Of a stretch of 64,000 nt of DNA, positions 36,724-47,758 are shown in pieces. The translations under genes and the position numbers were made by a program. Under the pieces are notes generated by a model, which ran no database searches, was not told the origin of the DNA, and was given only the letters and a program-made list of their open reading frames with translations. The stretch's first letter is position 1. Each line of letters opens with the position of its first letter. Origin of the DNA: Eudorina sp. 2006-703-Eu-15 (taxonomy: Eukaryota; Chlorophyta; Chlorophyceae; Chlamydomonadales; Volvocaceae); assembly GCA_003117195.1 (NCBI GenBank), contig BDSI01000110.1:62001-126000 (forward strand). Direction: 5' to 3'.

Positions 36724-39629
36724 CCCTGCTCCTGCCCCTGCTCCTGCTCCCGGTCCTCACCGCATCACCTCGGGCGCCATGTACAGGTACGTGCCCGTCT
36801 CGCCCGTCAGCGAGGCGCGGGCCTCCTCCAGCAGCCGCCTGCTGAGGCCGAAGTCGCCCACCCGCGCCACCCCGCGCTGGTCCAGGTACACGTTCGCGGG
36901 CTTGAGGTCCCGGTGCAGCAGTGCCGGTCGGCAGGACTCCAGCGCGCACATGCCCAGCGCCACCTGAGGGCCAACCGTGCCAACAAGAGCACCGAGCACA
37001 TGTGGGTAGAAGAGAACTGAGCCGCGAGACGCAAAGTCCAGCGTAACAGGCGATGTGTGTGCCGGCGTGTTTAGATAAGAGACCCGCCCGACCCAAATCA
37101 AGTACCAATCTATACTTGGGCGTGTGAGGGCAAAAAGGGAGAGACGTGAGGTTCCGTGAAAACCAGCGAGTGGTATGGAGAATTTACAACAAGGCCGTGC
37201 TGGGAGCAAGGCCGCGATGCGGCGGTTGCTTCACTCGTTTGAATGGTTACACCCAATGCGCCTTCGACGTATGCCGGCTGGCCCCGAGAGGTAGTACAGG
37301 AGCTGACAGCGTGGCCGCCGGACCCACCTGGTGCGCCATTTTCAGCCGTTCCAGGAGAGGCTTGGCGGGCTGCAGCAGGTTGTCACTCTGGGTGCCAGGC
37401 GCAGGCAGGCCGCCGGGGTGCAGCCACTCACATAGGGTGCCCCCCTGCACGCGTCCAGGCGACCAGACGTGAGGTGGGGTCGGGTGGATTCGACAAACCC
37501 CCATAGGCTATATCCACGCAAAGTGCTAGCGGCAGCAACTGCACAGCAGCGATGCTTGGGGGGACCTAGGCTGGGAAGAAAGCCCGAGCGCCAAACTGCA
37601 CCTACAGCAGCCTCTCCATGGCACTGCGGGACGTATGGTACCAACGTGATCCACGCTACGCCGCTACGCCGCCGTGATCTTCTTCCCGGGCCGCTTCCGA
37701 TGTGCCAGTCTGTGTGTCTGAGAAACCAAAGCCTAGTTACGTGCATGTCATCGTGAATGGTTGTGTGTGTCCACGGCTGCTGCTGCTGCTGCTGTAGCGG
37801 GTTGCACGCCCGGAAGTGCCGTTACTCGCATCCATTCCCTGTCCAACCGGGAGCTGATTCCGCCGTCCTGACATGCGTCCTGCCGAATGCCCTCCCAGCA
37901 CCCAGCCCTGCCTTCGCGCGCTCACCCCGGGAACCCCCAACCCACACTCAGACCCACCGTCATGTACTCGGACACCAGTGACAGCTGGTCCGGCGGCGAC
38001 AGGCACGCACCCAGAAACGGCACCACGTTGGGGTGCCGGACGTACGACATGCTCTCCACCTGGTTTTGGAGCGAGGCGCCGTGGGTTGCCGCAACCACGA
38101 GACAGAGAGGAGGGACCTTTCTTTAGTGAGGAACCCATATCCTCCGTGAATCGTCTTACAGATCCCGCCGTCAGGTCCGAGCTATGGGAGGGTGACGCGG
38201 AGCGTCCCAGTTCCATGGGCGCATCACGGAACGGACGGCATCATGGCTTCACGCTCTTTTGGTCGTGTGTTATCATCCGGCGCATTACTACATGACATGG
38301 TGGGCTCACCGCACTGGTCGCCCCTCCTCTCCGCTCACCTAGCCCTACTTGGCTGTACTCTCCGCACCGCACCGCACCGCACCTCCCGCAGAAAGGAGGT
38401 CAGCTCCGCCGCGTGGCGCAGGCGCACCACCTTGACGGCCACTGCTGCATGGCGCCAGGTGCCCAGGTAGGTGATCCCAAACTCGCCCTCGCCCAGGACT
38501 GACCCCAGGGTTACCTGAGCGGCGCGGAGCGGGATGGCAGTCACCCTTCACGTCAAAACCCCAAACCCAGTTACATAATCACGTGCATAGAGGGTATACA
38601 GTGCAAGTACAGAAGGACCGCCACACCGCATCATCCAAGGTTGCCCCGTGGCGGAAGGTGCCAAACGGTGAGATAAAGCTGCTCGGTTTTAAGTGGTGGG
38701 TAATGAGGGTGCTGTGAGTGTACGTCGGCACGAGGTACCAGCCCACACTGTGTTACATGGCCCGATCGCCTGGCTGGAGGCATGAAGAGATGACCCTGAC
38801 ACTTGCGGCGTTGAGTACATCCCGGTGTGGCTCCAGCTGCTGCCTTGGTTAACATGTAATCTCATGACAGCGTTCGCCCTCTGAACGCCTCGGCAACCGG
38901 TTGTCGACCCTCTCCCTTTGAACAGAGAGCATCCCGTTCAAGTTGAACCCCAGAGCTCAACAACTAACGTCCGTTGTCCGGGCCGGGCAACGAGCCTGGA
39001 CACGCACCTCGCTCAGCTTGATCAGCCAGCCCATGGCCTGCCCCCGTCGCACCAGAGCTTCCAGCACCCGCTGCTGGTTAGGCGTTGGGTTGACCCGTAT
39101 CGAGCCGGGACCCGGGCCGGCCTCCCCGCCGGCGGCGCCCGCACCCGGTCCGTTGGCCGCGGCCTCGGCATCCATGGCGGTGCGGGTCTCCGTGACTGCG
39201 GACAACTGAGACGCCGGGTAGAGAGCGGCAGCTGCGGCTCGCTGCTGTGCGGGCGGGAGGGGCGATGGCGTTCCCGAAGGCCCTACGCGTGCTGGTGATG
39301 TCGCCGCTTGCAGGTCTGGTCCCGCGGAGGACAGTTGCAGCTGCAGCAGCTCCGAGAGCATCCGTGCATCCTCATCGGCATCTTCCGCGGCGGTGTCAGC
39401 ATCGATGAGGAAAGCCGCCGGCTGGCCGGTGGCCGCGGCCAGGGCCCGTTCCAACCTCGCGACACGCTTGCGCGAGCGCACGAGCTTCTGTGCAAGTGTC
39501 CGCGCGTGTGCGGCCCAGGCATCACGCTCCTGTTCCGTGCGATCCAGGACCGTGATATCGCTTTCAATCTGAGCGTACAGCATGGCATTGACGCGAGCTG
39601 CTGCCTGAATGCGCTCCTGAATCGCCTTG
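34475..39629 (-). CDS. protein kinase (TKL/Raf-like) with N-terminal coiled coil
   Basis: Exons read on the minus strand: about 39629-39008, 38514-38383, 38059-37958, 37444-37328, 36963-36761, 35719-35611 and 34795-34691. An exon for subdomain X is probably missing near 35.1 kb. The N-terminal exon encodes a charged helix (DRTEQERDAWAAHARTLAQK) predicted to coil. The kinase domain starts LSEVTLGSVLGEGEFGITYL, with AVKVV (ATP Lys), SEYMTGGTLCEWLHP, HRDLKPANV, GDFGLS, GTYLYMAPEV, DVWSWGVILSEC and FDPEMRPDF. All catalytic motifs are intact, so it should be active on Ser/Thr. The true start lies upstream of 39629: the exon is preceded by an acceptor, with no in-frame ATG. The stop at 34475 assumes read-through of the CCTGA repeat after the last kinase exon; splicing there (GAG then GTGAGG) is equally likely. 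Substrate unknown. Confidence 0.85.
34631..34682. repeat. (CCTGA)n pentanucleotide repeat, about 10 units
   Basis: Ten near-perfect CCTGA units lie just 3' of the last kinase-domain exon. Read on the minus strand without splicing they would encode repeated RSGQV. A strong donor immediately before them suggests they are intronic. Confidence 0.95.
36041..36755. repeat. CCCCTG/CTCCTG hexanucleotide array, about 0.7 kb, in a kinase intron
   Basis: The plus strand is made almost wholly of CCCCTG and CTCCTG units with occasional one-base-short CCCTG units. It lies inside the intron between the activation-loop exon and the exon with DVWSWGV. All C/T on one strand and G/A on the other, it is stop-free in several frames and so creates long spurious Pro/Leu/Cys or Gln/Gly/Arg frames. 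The short units interrupt phase, which argues against coding. Confidence 0.97.
37068..37117 (+). mobile_element. dispersed intronic repeat, copy B (kinase gene)
   Basis: Reads GTTTAGATAAGAGACCCGCC, then CGACCCAAATCAAGTACCAA, inside the intron between the GTLCEW and HRDLKP exons. A third, shorter copy with GTTTAGATATGAGACCCGTC is at 16677-16700. Confidence 0.6.
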
Positions 39630-40429
39630 TCCCTGTCCGGCACCAAAAGGAACCGACAGATGCGCGCATTCAGTCAAATTCGACATTTACATGAATCTGA
39701 TGAAAACGCCAGCCAACGTGCAAGGTGTAATGTCGCGCGCTGGAAAAGCTGTGCCTCAAAAGCGCACGCCTCTGTGAGTAAACAGACCTGCTCGCGCCTT
39801 CTGAAACGGCATTTTCAAGACCTTTAGCAACTGACGACGCCATCAGCGCGACTGCGTGTTGAATTCAGAAGGCGCGCAACTCCGCAGTGAGGCTCAGAAG
39901 CGGCATGTTGCTGTACTCGAGCACATCTCATGTCATAGAATGACCGTCCGTCGTCTAACTTTTATAATGCACATTATCAACGCTCGAAAACGGCAATATT
40001 GCAATTTGCGACTACTGCCTGAGATCTATAAAGGCCAAGACCGAACCAGAAGGAACAGAAATGCTGAGAAAAAAACAGCTACCAAAGAGTATGCACAGGA
40101 GACAGGACACGTGATAGGCGATGCTCAGCAGTACGACGCAGCACACTCAGCATAAGCAGCACATTTACTATTTAGCACATCAAACGGCCATCAAACGGTC
40201 AACTCACTTGTTCAGCTCACATTAACTTCAACCTAACCTTGCAGTGTTTCATAACATGCGCAGTCACATAGTGCAGGCACGAGCAGGCGGTGCGGTTCCG
40301 ACTCTCCCAGCGCTCCCCGCAACCCCCTTGGCTCATGCGTCCTGTCCGAGGAGGCTAGCACTACTCAACCCCTCGCCAGCAAAAGCTGCAACCGTTGCCA
40401 TCGGGAGGTAGCACATCAAGTCCCTGCGA
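39630..40429. other. spacer holding unresolved 5' part of the kinase gene
   Basis: The first kinase exon I can place needs at least one more upstream exon with a start codon, which should lie here. The DNA is AT-richer and I cannot identify the exon. The TLC gene's stop codon is at 40430, so the two genes are in tandem on the minus strand. Confidence 0.45.
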
Positions 40430-41899
40430 TCATAGTTGCTTGTACTTCTTCGGCTTGGTGAAGAGGGACACGGTCCAATAATAGTTCAGGCCGGTCAACG
40501 CCGTCTGGAAGATGGGCGTGGTCAGGATTGGGTTCCAGGGCGTTCCACACGCCCGAGTCTCCTTCTGCCACTCCTTGTAGAACACCCATATCAGGTAGGG
40601 GTAGTACACGTTGCGCAGGAGCACCCATGTCACGTAGAAGAGCGCTTCCAGCACCGCGGACCGCACAGTGCGCTTGGCTATAAGCAGCCACGTGTTCACC
40701 TGCTCCGTCGCGCGATGGCGGGAAATAGGGCCGTGGATTAAAATTGAAAAACAAATAAACCCGAAGAACGAACCCGGGCACACCCAGAACAACTCAGTAT
40801 AATGCCGGGGCCGGGGATATGGGACCAGCGTTTTTATAATGCAACAGTGTAACCCAAACCTGCATGCCATGGGGACATCACCTTGCCAGTAGTATGACCT
40901 GACCGGCACACAAAGGAGAGGTGTGCGCCCTCCCTCTGCGTTATCCCAACGATGCGACAGGAATGCATGTCCACCTGCATGCCCCTGTCATATGCCGTTG
41001 GTATCCTCAATGTCAGTGGTGGTCCTCTTATGTCAGTGGTTATCCTCACACTAGTCGTTTACCGATGACCAGGAGTTCAGACTCTTTGCATTCTCCCAGC
41101 GGTGCTACAACGTCACAGCCACGCCAGCATGGCTGCCCAACCATCAGGTGGGATGGTGGGTACATATTGTCCGAGCGCCGCTTCATCGGCGCGGCCTGTG
41201 CCGCCCGAAACGCACCTCTACGAGCATGCAGTACGACATGCACCACCCGTACTGCGGGTAATGGTACGGGATGAGCAAGTACAGCGCCGTAATAACGTGA
41301 TGCGCCAGGATCACCAGCGGCGACTTGACGCTTCGGGGCACGACGCCAACGTAGATCTGCGCCCAGCAATTTGGAGTGAGGGAACCAGATATCAGGATAC
41401 ACGCATAGATGCATTTCGGCGTCGCTCCGACTGTCCCTCCGGCGTGCCGTGTTCTCTTCGCAGCGATACCGCACATACATAAAATTACACGTACAGCATG
41501 GCCGGGGCTACCGTACGTTGGCGAGTACCGTAGGTGGCGCACCGTTCCTCGCGGAATTGTCGACTGGCGGACACACGGCGGAGACTCCGCACACAGCGCT
41601 GCAGTGCAGAACACGTGTATCGCCCACGTCCCGACGCGCCGTGAAAATGAGTACCTCCTCTGCCCCAGTTTGCGCAGTTTGAATATCTACCCATTTCCTA
41701 TGGCCCCTCTGGCCCCGTGTGCTGCACCGCGCGTTGGCCCCACCAGGTCAGCGACAAAGTACAGCATGGTGCTCAAGTAGAAGACTTGAAAGCCGCGGCC
41801 CGTGGTCAGGTAGTAGAGGTTGCTGGCGTTCAGCCAGGCGATGCATACCAGGTTGAAGATATCCTGCAGCACCAGGGACCGTCCCGAGGGGCAGGCCAT
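40430..41899 (-). CDS. TLC-domain (TRAM/LAG1/CLN8) multipass membrane protein
   Basis: Exons 41899-41744, 41356-41216 and 40699-40430 join to give about 188 residues. The sequence includes LVLQDIFNLVCIAWLNASN, FYLSTMLYFVADLIYVGVV, SPLVILAHHVITALYLLI with the paired His typical of TLC proteins, CMLVEVNTWLLIAKR and LFYVTWVLLRNVYYPYLIW. It ends LFTKPKKYKQL, a dilysine-type tail compatible with ER retention. TLC proteins act in ceramide/lipid synthesis, lipid sensing or protein translocation; this one looks like the small TMEM136-like branch, not a ceramide synthase, since the Lag1p DD motif is absent. The domain is usually a little longer, so a first membrane segment may lie in an unplaced upstream exon. 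Confidence 0.8.
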
Positions 41900-43142
41900 T
41901 GCGGTGGGGACCGAGTTGCAGAGGGTGTTACGAAGGGGGCATGAGTGATGAGACCGATGTTGAGAGCCCGTTGCAGCGAAGGGAAGGGCAGCGGTGATAC
42001 GTTGGCACGGCCCAGCCACGCCCAGCCGTTACATTCCAATTGGGTTCCATTTACTGGGACACGGAAACATTCAGAAAGCGGGGTGAGAACAGAAGGCCAC
42101 CCCTGCGTTCCCATCCGCTAGCTCCGGAGCTAGGGCACACAGCGACCCCAGCTGCGCGCCGGGCGCTCACATGGTAAACAACAACTGGCGGGAGCTTGCC
42201 ACTGGACGTTTTTGTGTCGTTCACAGATGAGGGACTTGTCCGGACTGGCTGGTGGGTCGTCGACGCGCCGCCCGCGTCCGCCAGGTTGCCTGCTATCGAT
42301 CACGTCATAGTTTATGTCCGCATGCAGACGTGCACCGTCAGAAAGGTGACGAGTTCTCCATCGTAAGATCGCTTGACCCTTGGTTTTGTTTAATTTAAGG
42401 TCCTACCTTTCGACATCGCCGACGAGCGCACCCAACAACACTGAAGGTGAAGGTACAGCCGACAGCGTGTCCGCAAAATATACCAGCAAACTAGTCTCCT
42501 CAGCAGAAGTCTAGCTGAAGTGCAAACATTCCAGGCAGGACGGCATAAAGCTGCGAGAGATCAAGAACGTACAAGCATTACAGAATGATGATCCATATAC
42601 AAACGACAGCGTTCGGAAAGAATCAGTTCTGTTCGCGGATATGCGCGGAAAAGGTTCTGTGTCCAACGTCACGCAAAACTGACACTCATTAGATTACAAA
42701 AATCAATATAGAATTTAAACGTCGCGGCATGTATCCTGCAACCACCAATGCCGCCGCAGGAATGACAACAGAACCGGAAAACGTCCGTTGACCTACCCGG
42801 ACCCGGCCTGTGATGGCCACCAAACCGAAAACTATGCAAGCTACGAAGAGTCGCACTACTCATCACATCGCACGATTGGTACTGACCGGAGATCCCGAGC
42901 AAGGTATCAACGCGGTGAGATAACGCGCGCCCTGCCTTGTGCAGTCCATGCCAGGCCACCCAGCAAGCGTGCCACCCGTTCATAATACCATTGGTGCCTA
43001 TGATAATGCAGCAACCAAGCTAAAAGCCAGGTGTATTCTGGTACCCGTACCAACCTCCTGGTGGCCCGGGCAGGCCCGGGCAATTATCAACCGGGGTACC
43101 CAGTGCTGCGACGCATTGCGACCAACGCCGCGGTCACGCCGC
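41900..43142. other. 1.2 kb spacer, AT-richer
   Basis: No gene recognised. A 5' exon of the TLC gene may lie in the first few hundred bases. From 42180 to 42900 the composition is markedly less GC-rich than the genes on either side and no splice-supported exon is visible. Confidence 0.5.
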
Positions 43143-44561
43143 TCACTTGCTCTTGCCGCTGCAACAGGACTTCTTCTCGGGAGCCGCCTCCGGCGCCGGC
43201 GCAGCCGCGGCGGGCGTCGGCGTCGGTGTGTTGCTGGAGTACGACAAATACGCGGTCCACAGGACTCCGCAGGCCGACATGTACAGCACCTGGTGCTTGA
43301 GCGGAATGCAGTAAAAGTTGAGGCTGGCCGCGGGGATCCAGAACTTCCAGCCTGCATGAGGGACAAGAGGGCATTGCGCATTCAGAGAGAGGCATGACGT
43401 TGGATCGACATAAAACGAACCCTGTCAGGCGTTGTTTCAGGACAAGATAGGACGCCTCAGGGCGTGCCATCCGGGATTCCAAACGCGGTCATGCACGTCC
43501 ATGCGCTTCCACATCGGCTTCTCAGATGGCGACCGTTGACCCCCAAGCCGTCAAGGATGCGCGGCAGAGGCAACACGGCCAAGTGCTGCCGTTAGGACCA
43601 TGTCCATAAAGATGGCTGCTCCAACAAGAGTACGTCATGACTCATGAGCGCTTCTGCGACTACCTCACTGAGCTGAGCGCCCCCTGCATTCCTCCGACAG
43701 GTCCGACCCACATCGGCGCCCTGGTACCCACGGTGGACAACGTCCGGCCGCCCATCAGGAATGGCATCCTGCCCATCAGGAATGGCATCCTGCACATCAG
43801 CAGCAACGACCTAAGCCTTCCTGGTACAACTCGTTCTCAGCTTCTCACGCACCGTTCTGGATTGTCGGGTAGAGATCGTTCCGAATCTTGTCGGGGATGG
43901 CCTCCGCCTTGCCCAGCAGCGCCAAGTTGTAGGCAAAGACGGTGCTGAGAGTGATCGGGCCCAGGATGAGCTGGTTGGCGCCCACCTGAGGGGGGTGTCA
44001 CGGGGAGGGGAAACACGGCACAGCCAGTGGCATATTTGCGCATAAGAAGCGGGGCTGACTTGTCAGGAGCAGTACAGAATGGTGTTAAACGCGTCTGGCA
44101 TGGCCATGGCGACTTGTCGGGGCTGCCGTTCAACGCAGTCAGCGGGACCCTGCGGGACAGCGGCTTGCGCACAGCTCTGCAGCGCTTGGATTTTCGTAGC
44201 CGCAGTCCCCCTTTGGTGGGGCACAACGCACTACACCTGACAATGGGGTGCGTACCTTGGCGAGAAAGTTTGGCGTGTTCTTCACTGGCATGAGCCAGTC
44301 CAGCAAGTTATACCAGTAGTATTGGCAAGGGCCGTACCACATGAAGCCGTACCCAAACATGCGCGCTGTCCGCAAGGGGTCGTACGCTGGCCGTGGGGAG
44401 CCCTCTCGCACGGCCGCCTGGCCGATAAGCGCTTGCGCCAGGAGGTCACCGACTGCTGACAGCCCACCTGACGTTATCGCAGCTTTCAGAGGCGCCTCCC
44501 ATCCCTGACAGTGCGGTGGCGGATGCGCCGAAAAGAAGTCAGCGAATGGTGACTCTGTCAA
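43143..44561 (-). CDS. Mpv17/PMP22 family membrane protein, 3 or more exons
   Basis: Exons 44561-44256, 43985-43853 and 43351-43143 join in phase. The protein reads HCQGWEAPLKAAITSGGLSA, GDLLAQALIG, YDPLRTARMFGYGFMWYGP, then NQLILGPITLSTVFAYNLAL, then GWKFWIPAASLNFYCIPLKH and CGVLWTAYLSY. These are the GD-xx-Q, YD-xxRT and W-x5-NF-x-x-P signatures of the Mpv17 family, small four-helix proteins of inner mitochondrial, peroxisomal or plastid membranes. A Pro/Ala linker and a basic Cys pair, KKSCCSGKSK, follow the family core. The exon at 44561 lacks an ATG at its edge and has an in-frame TTG only. A basic Ser-rich leader beginning MRGFSLVIGS at about 44766 lies just upstream but in another frame, so the start is unresolved. 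Confidence 0.88.
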
Positions 44562-45000
44562 GCCGCCGTGCGCTTTGCTGCCGTCAACCTACCGCGACCC
44601 TTTCAAAGTACCCTGTCCTTCCGCTAGTGCCTGCTCCTGATGAAGATGAGCTCGAAGACCGGCGCACATCCCGACGGTTGCTCCGCAGTCGTTCCAAATA
44701 GGGTCTCCCACCCCAACCGCCTGAGCTTCCAATCACTAACGAAAAGCCACGCATTTTAATCTTATTTGTAAATATGGCATATGACATTTTCGTAGTGCCA
44801 TACCAAATGATTCGACTCGGGAAATACGACAGGACAAACTGATAACTGAACAATTGAAGCACAGAGCTTGAGAACAATAGCCTTCGGAGTGGACTCGGGC
44901 TTACAAAGTATAAAGCTGGCTGTGACTTGCAATATCCTGAATTTAATGTCACCAGCTGTCGCGGCCAGCAGCTGTCGCTACGCCTAGAACTACGCCGCAC
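44562..45000. promoter_or_regulatory. divergent region between Mpv17 gene and intronless ORF
   Basis: About 440 bases separate the two oppositely oriented genes. It probably contains the first exon of the Mpv17 gene and the promoter of the + strand gene. The middle (44750-44850) is AT-rich. Confidence 0.45.
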
Positions 45001-46398
45001 ATGAGCAAGGAGGAATTCGCGGACGCTACCATAAGCTTCAATCCGAAATTTTGCACCTTGCTTCGCCGAGGGCATGGGCCCACAGCATCACCACCCCAGC
45101 CAGGAAGGTTAAAACGCCTGGTTGGCAGCGCCGTGGTGCAGCGCCTACGCCAGAAGAATTACCAGCTTGCGGTTGAGGAATTCCTGCACCAGCCAGATGC
45201 TCCACCCAGGGTGCCGGAGGAGGTTGCCCTCAACTATTTCGTGCGCCGGACCTACAACTCGCTGCGAAGTCGCGAGATGCTGACCAGGGAGGCCCAGGAG
45301 GCCGCGCGTCTGGGCCGTGAGCCCTACGCCCAGACACTCGCCAAGGATATCAGTCGGCGGCACTTCCGCACCGCGGCCCGCTTTGACACTGGCAGCAAAT
45401 ACCCCCCGGGCGGCGACCCCGACCTGCACAGCCGCGCGGCGCAGGACCCGGTGCTGACTCTGCTTCACTCCCGGAAGCTCCTCGCCATGGCGGACGTGCT
45501 GCTCACACACCCCGGCTCGCTCCGCGTGGGGCCACAGCTGGGCAGCCTGGCTGACACGGACGCGACCCGCAGCCGGCAACGCGAGGGCGATGACAGAGGG
45601 GCACACGTTACCGCAGCGGATGATTTGGGTTACCCGCGGGACGCCAGCGGGACTCGGGAAACGCGCGCAAGGGGTTCGGTTTCGGCTCCAGGGGAGTTAG
45701 AGGTCCCCTCCCTGGATGCGACGCGGTACGCTCTGGCGCTGTACAGCCCCAGGCACGGCTACCGGTCGCCGGAGGAGCCGTCCAGCAGCAAGGGGACGAT
45801 CCCCGAGGGGTTCGTCCGGCATGTGCGGCGCAACGGAGCGCGGGAAGTGCGAGCGCGCAGGGTCGGGGTCCCGCAGCCCCGAGATGCCGCCAGGGGGGAG
45901 GGGAGCGGGGAGGCTGGTGGCAGTGATCAGCGCCCAGCGCGCCAGCTGCGCGGGGCGGTTGGCGAAGCCTTCCTCTTGGCGGTGGCGGAGGAAAAGGTGG
46001 AGGCGGAGGAGAGCCCGGACCCCGATACAGCCGACTCGGGCGACAGCGGGACCGAGGTCACGAAAGGGGCTGAAGGCGCGGCCGGTCAGGCATCAAGGGA
46101 GGAAGAGGAGGACGGCAACGAAATCCGAATTCGGGCGGACGAGGCGCAAACCGAGACGGGCCCGCAGCAGGATCTTTCGGATGGTGCCCGGTCCTCTCCG
46201 CGGGGGGCCGCCTCGTCGGGGGGTTCTGACCGGGCGTCTGACAGCGCAGCGAGTGTGCAGGTGTTGCCGGGGGGAGGCCGCGAGGCGCTGCCTGTGGGGG
46301 TCCGGCAGCAGCTGCTGGTCGACAGGCTCCAGGAGCTGCTGGCTGGCTCTCGGGGCCTGCTGGCGCAGGCGGAATCCGTGTTGGGCACTGGGGAATGA
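45001..46398 (+). CDS. hypothetical protein, intronless, 465 aa
   Basis: A single open frame starts ATGAGCAAGGAGG and runs 465 codons without an intron, which is unusual in this window. I do not recognise the family. The N-terminal half is helix-rich and basic (RLKRLVGSAVVQRLRQKNYQ, ALNYFVRRTYNSLRSREMLT, LAKDISRRHFRTAARFDTGS), while the second half is low-complexity and acidic (EEKVEAEESPDPDTADSG). It ends with a short leucine-rich helix (RQQLLVDRLQELLAGSRGLL). Third positions are strongly G/C, supporting real coding. No signal peptide or membrane segment is visible. A longer 5' exon cannot be excluded. Confidence 0.65.
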   Translation: MSKEEFADATISFNPKFCTLLRRGHGPTASPPQPGRLKRLVGSAVVQRLRQKNYQLAVEEFLHQPDAPPRVPEEVALNYFVRRTYNSLRSREMLTREAQEAARLGREPYAQTLAKDISRRHFRTAARFDTGSKYPPGGDPDLHSRAAQDPVLTLLHSRKLLAMADVLLTHPGSLRVGPQLGSLADTDATRSRQREGDDRGAHVTAADDLGYPRDASGTRETRARGSVSAPGELEVPSLDATRYALALYSPRHGYRSPEEPSSSKGTIPEGFVRHVRRNGAREVRARRVGVPQPRDAARGEGSGEAGGSDQRPARQLRGAVGEAFLLAVAEEKVEAEESPDPDTADSGDSGTEVTKGAEGAAGQASREEEEDGNEIRIRADEAQTETGPQQDLSDGARSSPRGAASSGGSDRASDSAASVQVLPGGGREALPVGVRQQLLVDRLQELLAGSRGLLAQAESVLGTGE

Positions 46399-47758
46399 AT
46401 AGGCGGAGTCTGTTTTGGGATTCCGAGGGCAACACGCGCTCTGTGCTGCCCAGGAGGGGCGACGCGGGGCACGCACGACTGGCAGGCACCGAATAGACAC
46501 CGTGTAGGTGGGTGGCCAGTGCCCTTCCGGAAGGGGCATGTGCCGTCGTAAGCAGGAGAGGGGAAAGTGAAACGGTATGCGGGATGTGATTGCAAGTATG
46601 CCTTTGAGCTAGCTGGCGGCGCGAGCTGGGTATGTAAGCCATATGCTGGAGACGCCACCGTCTCCAGCACCGAACGCTCCGAAGGTGTGCACTGGTGGCT
46701 GAGCATGGCAGGGACATTGGCGGGTGTACAGATGCGGGTCGGCTCCTGTCCTGTCCTGTGCACCGGGCTGGCCTCTGCTCGGCGGTGGTATCGTGCGGCG
46801 GCGTTCGCCAAGCGTCACATCGTTTCGATTATTACTTGAATATTGTTACAGTGGACCCCGCGGCTCTTTTCCATGCTGCGTGTACACCTTTATGCGTCAA
46901 AGCTGATGGACGAGTAATGACTGCCGCTGACTAGTGGACGCATGAGACGGAATGCGGGACGTACAGCGCACTGCTCCGTCCCATTACAGGAGGCCAACCC
47001 GTTGAAAGCAGCTACGCAGATGGGCCGTATCATCCGGCACTTCACATGACGGTCGGAACGCGCTGAGGCGTATGGGGGCGGCGCCATATCCCATCCCCAT
47101 GCACGGAAGGTTTCTTATCTTAATTATCCCCCCCTCCCGCCCCCGCGCGGGTTTACTTCATTTTACCCCCATGCCCGAAGGGTTTACTGTGTTACTGGTA
47201 TCCTGGGCGTACCGCAAAGGCAGGACATCATGCACAACTGGGTGATTCAGCGATGCGGCCGTGGCCTACTGCTCCAAAACATAATTTAGTCAGGCAAGCG
47301 AATCGGCCCAGCGGAGTTGAAAGATGAAATGCCTCGACAAGCAAAAACATCAACAACCAACTCGATACGGCAACCTTGGGGTTCAAATCGTTTCTGTGGC
47401 TCGGTGGCTACGCTTTAACATGGTGGTCAAGGCCGTGGGCAGATGCACCTGCCTGGGCTATTGTCGACATCTGCCACCCCGGGCGGCCTGCATCATGCAC
47501 AGCCCAGGGTACGGCACGGCCGTCGCGACGTGGCACAACACGAACGCGCCGTTGCAGCCCCCCGCCACCATCACCTCCTCCCGCCCAGCTGCCTGCCGCA
47601 CGCTTCTTGGTGGGCTCCCATTAGGGTGCACCGCCGACGCGTCGCCGACCCGCACCGCAGTCCTCACACTCCACCGTCGCCCTGCCGCACCCCCCTGCCG
47701 TTCACACGCGCCACCCGTCAGCTCTTTCCGCAGCTCCAGCCGGGCGCCTCCAGTCCTC
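46399..47758. other. 1.36 kb spacer with one dispersed-repeat terminus
   Basis: No exon was recognised. It has a copy of the GGGGTCC motif in reverse orientation at 46839-46860, and short C-rich runs near 47130. The two flanking genes (465-aa ORF on +, RZ-finger gene on -) converge here. Confidence 0.55.
46835..46860 (-). mobile_element. dispersed GGGGTCCRCTGYAACA motif, intergenic copy
   Basis: On the minus strand: GGGGTCCACTGTAACAATAT followed by TCAAGTAATAA. Confidence 0.6.

Noticed and set aside
35645..37108. Very long frames (over 400 codons) of Pro/Leu/Cys or Gln/Gly/Arg
   Set aside because: They are translations of the CCCCTG-type array, which lies in a kinase intron; units with a missing base break the frame repeatedly.
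47370..47400. GGGTTCAAATCG, resembling a tRNA T-loop
   Set aside because: No matching stem and no tRNA-like context.
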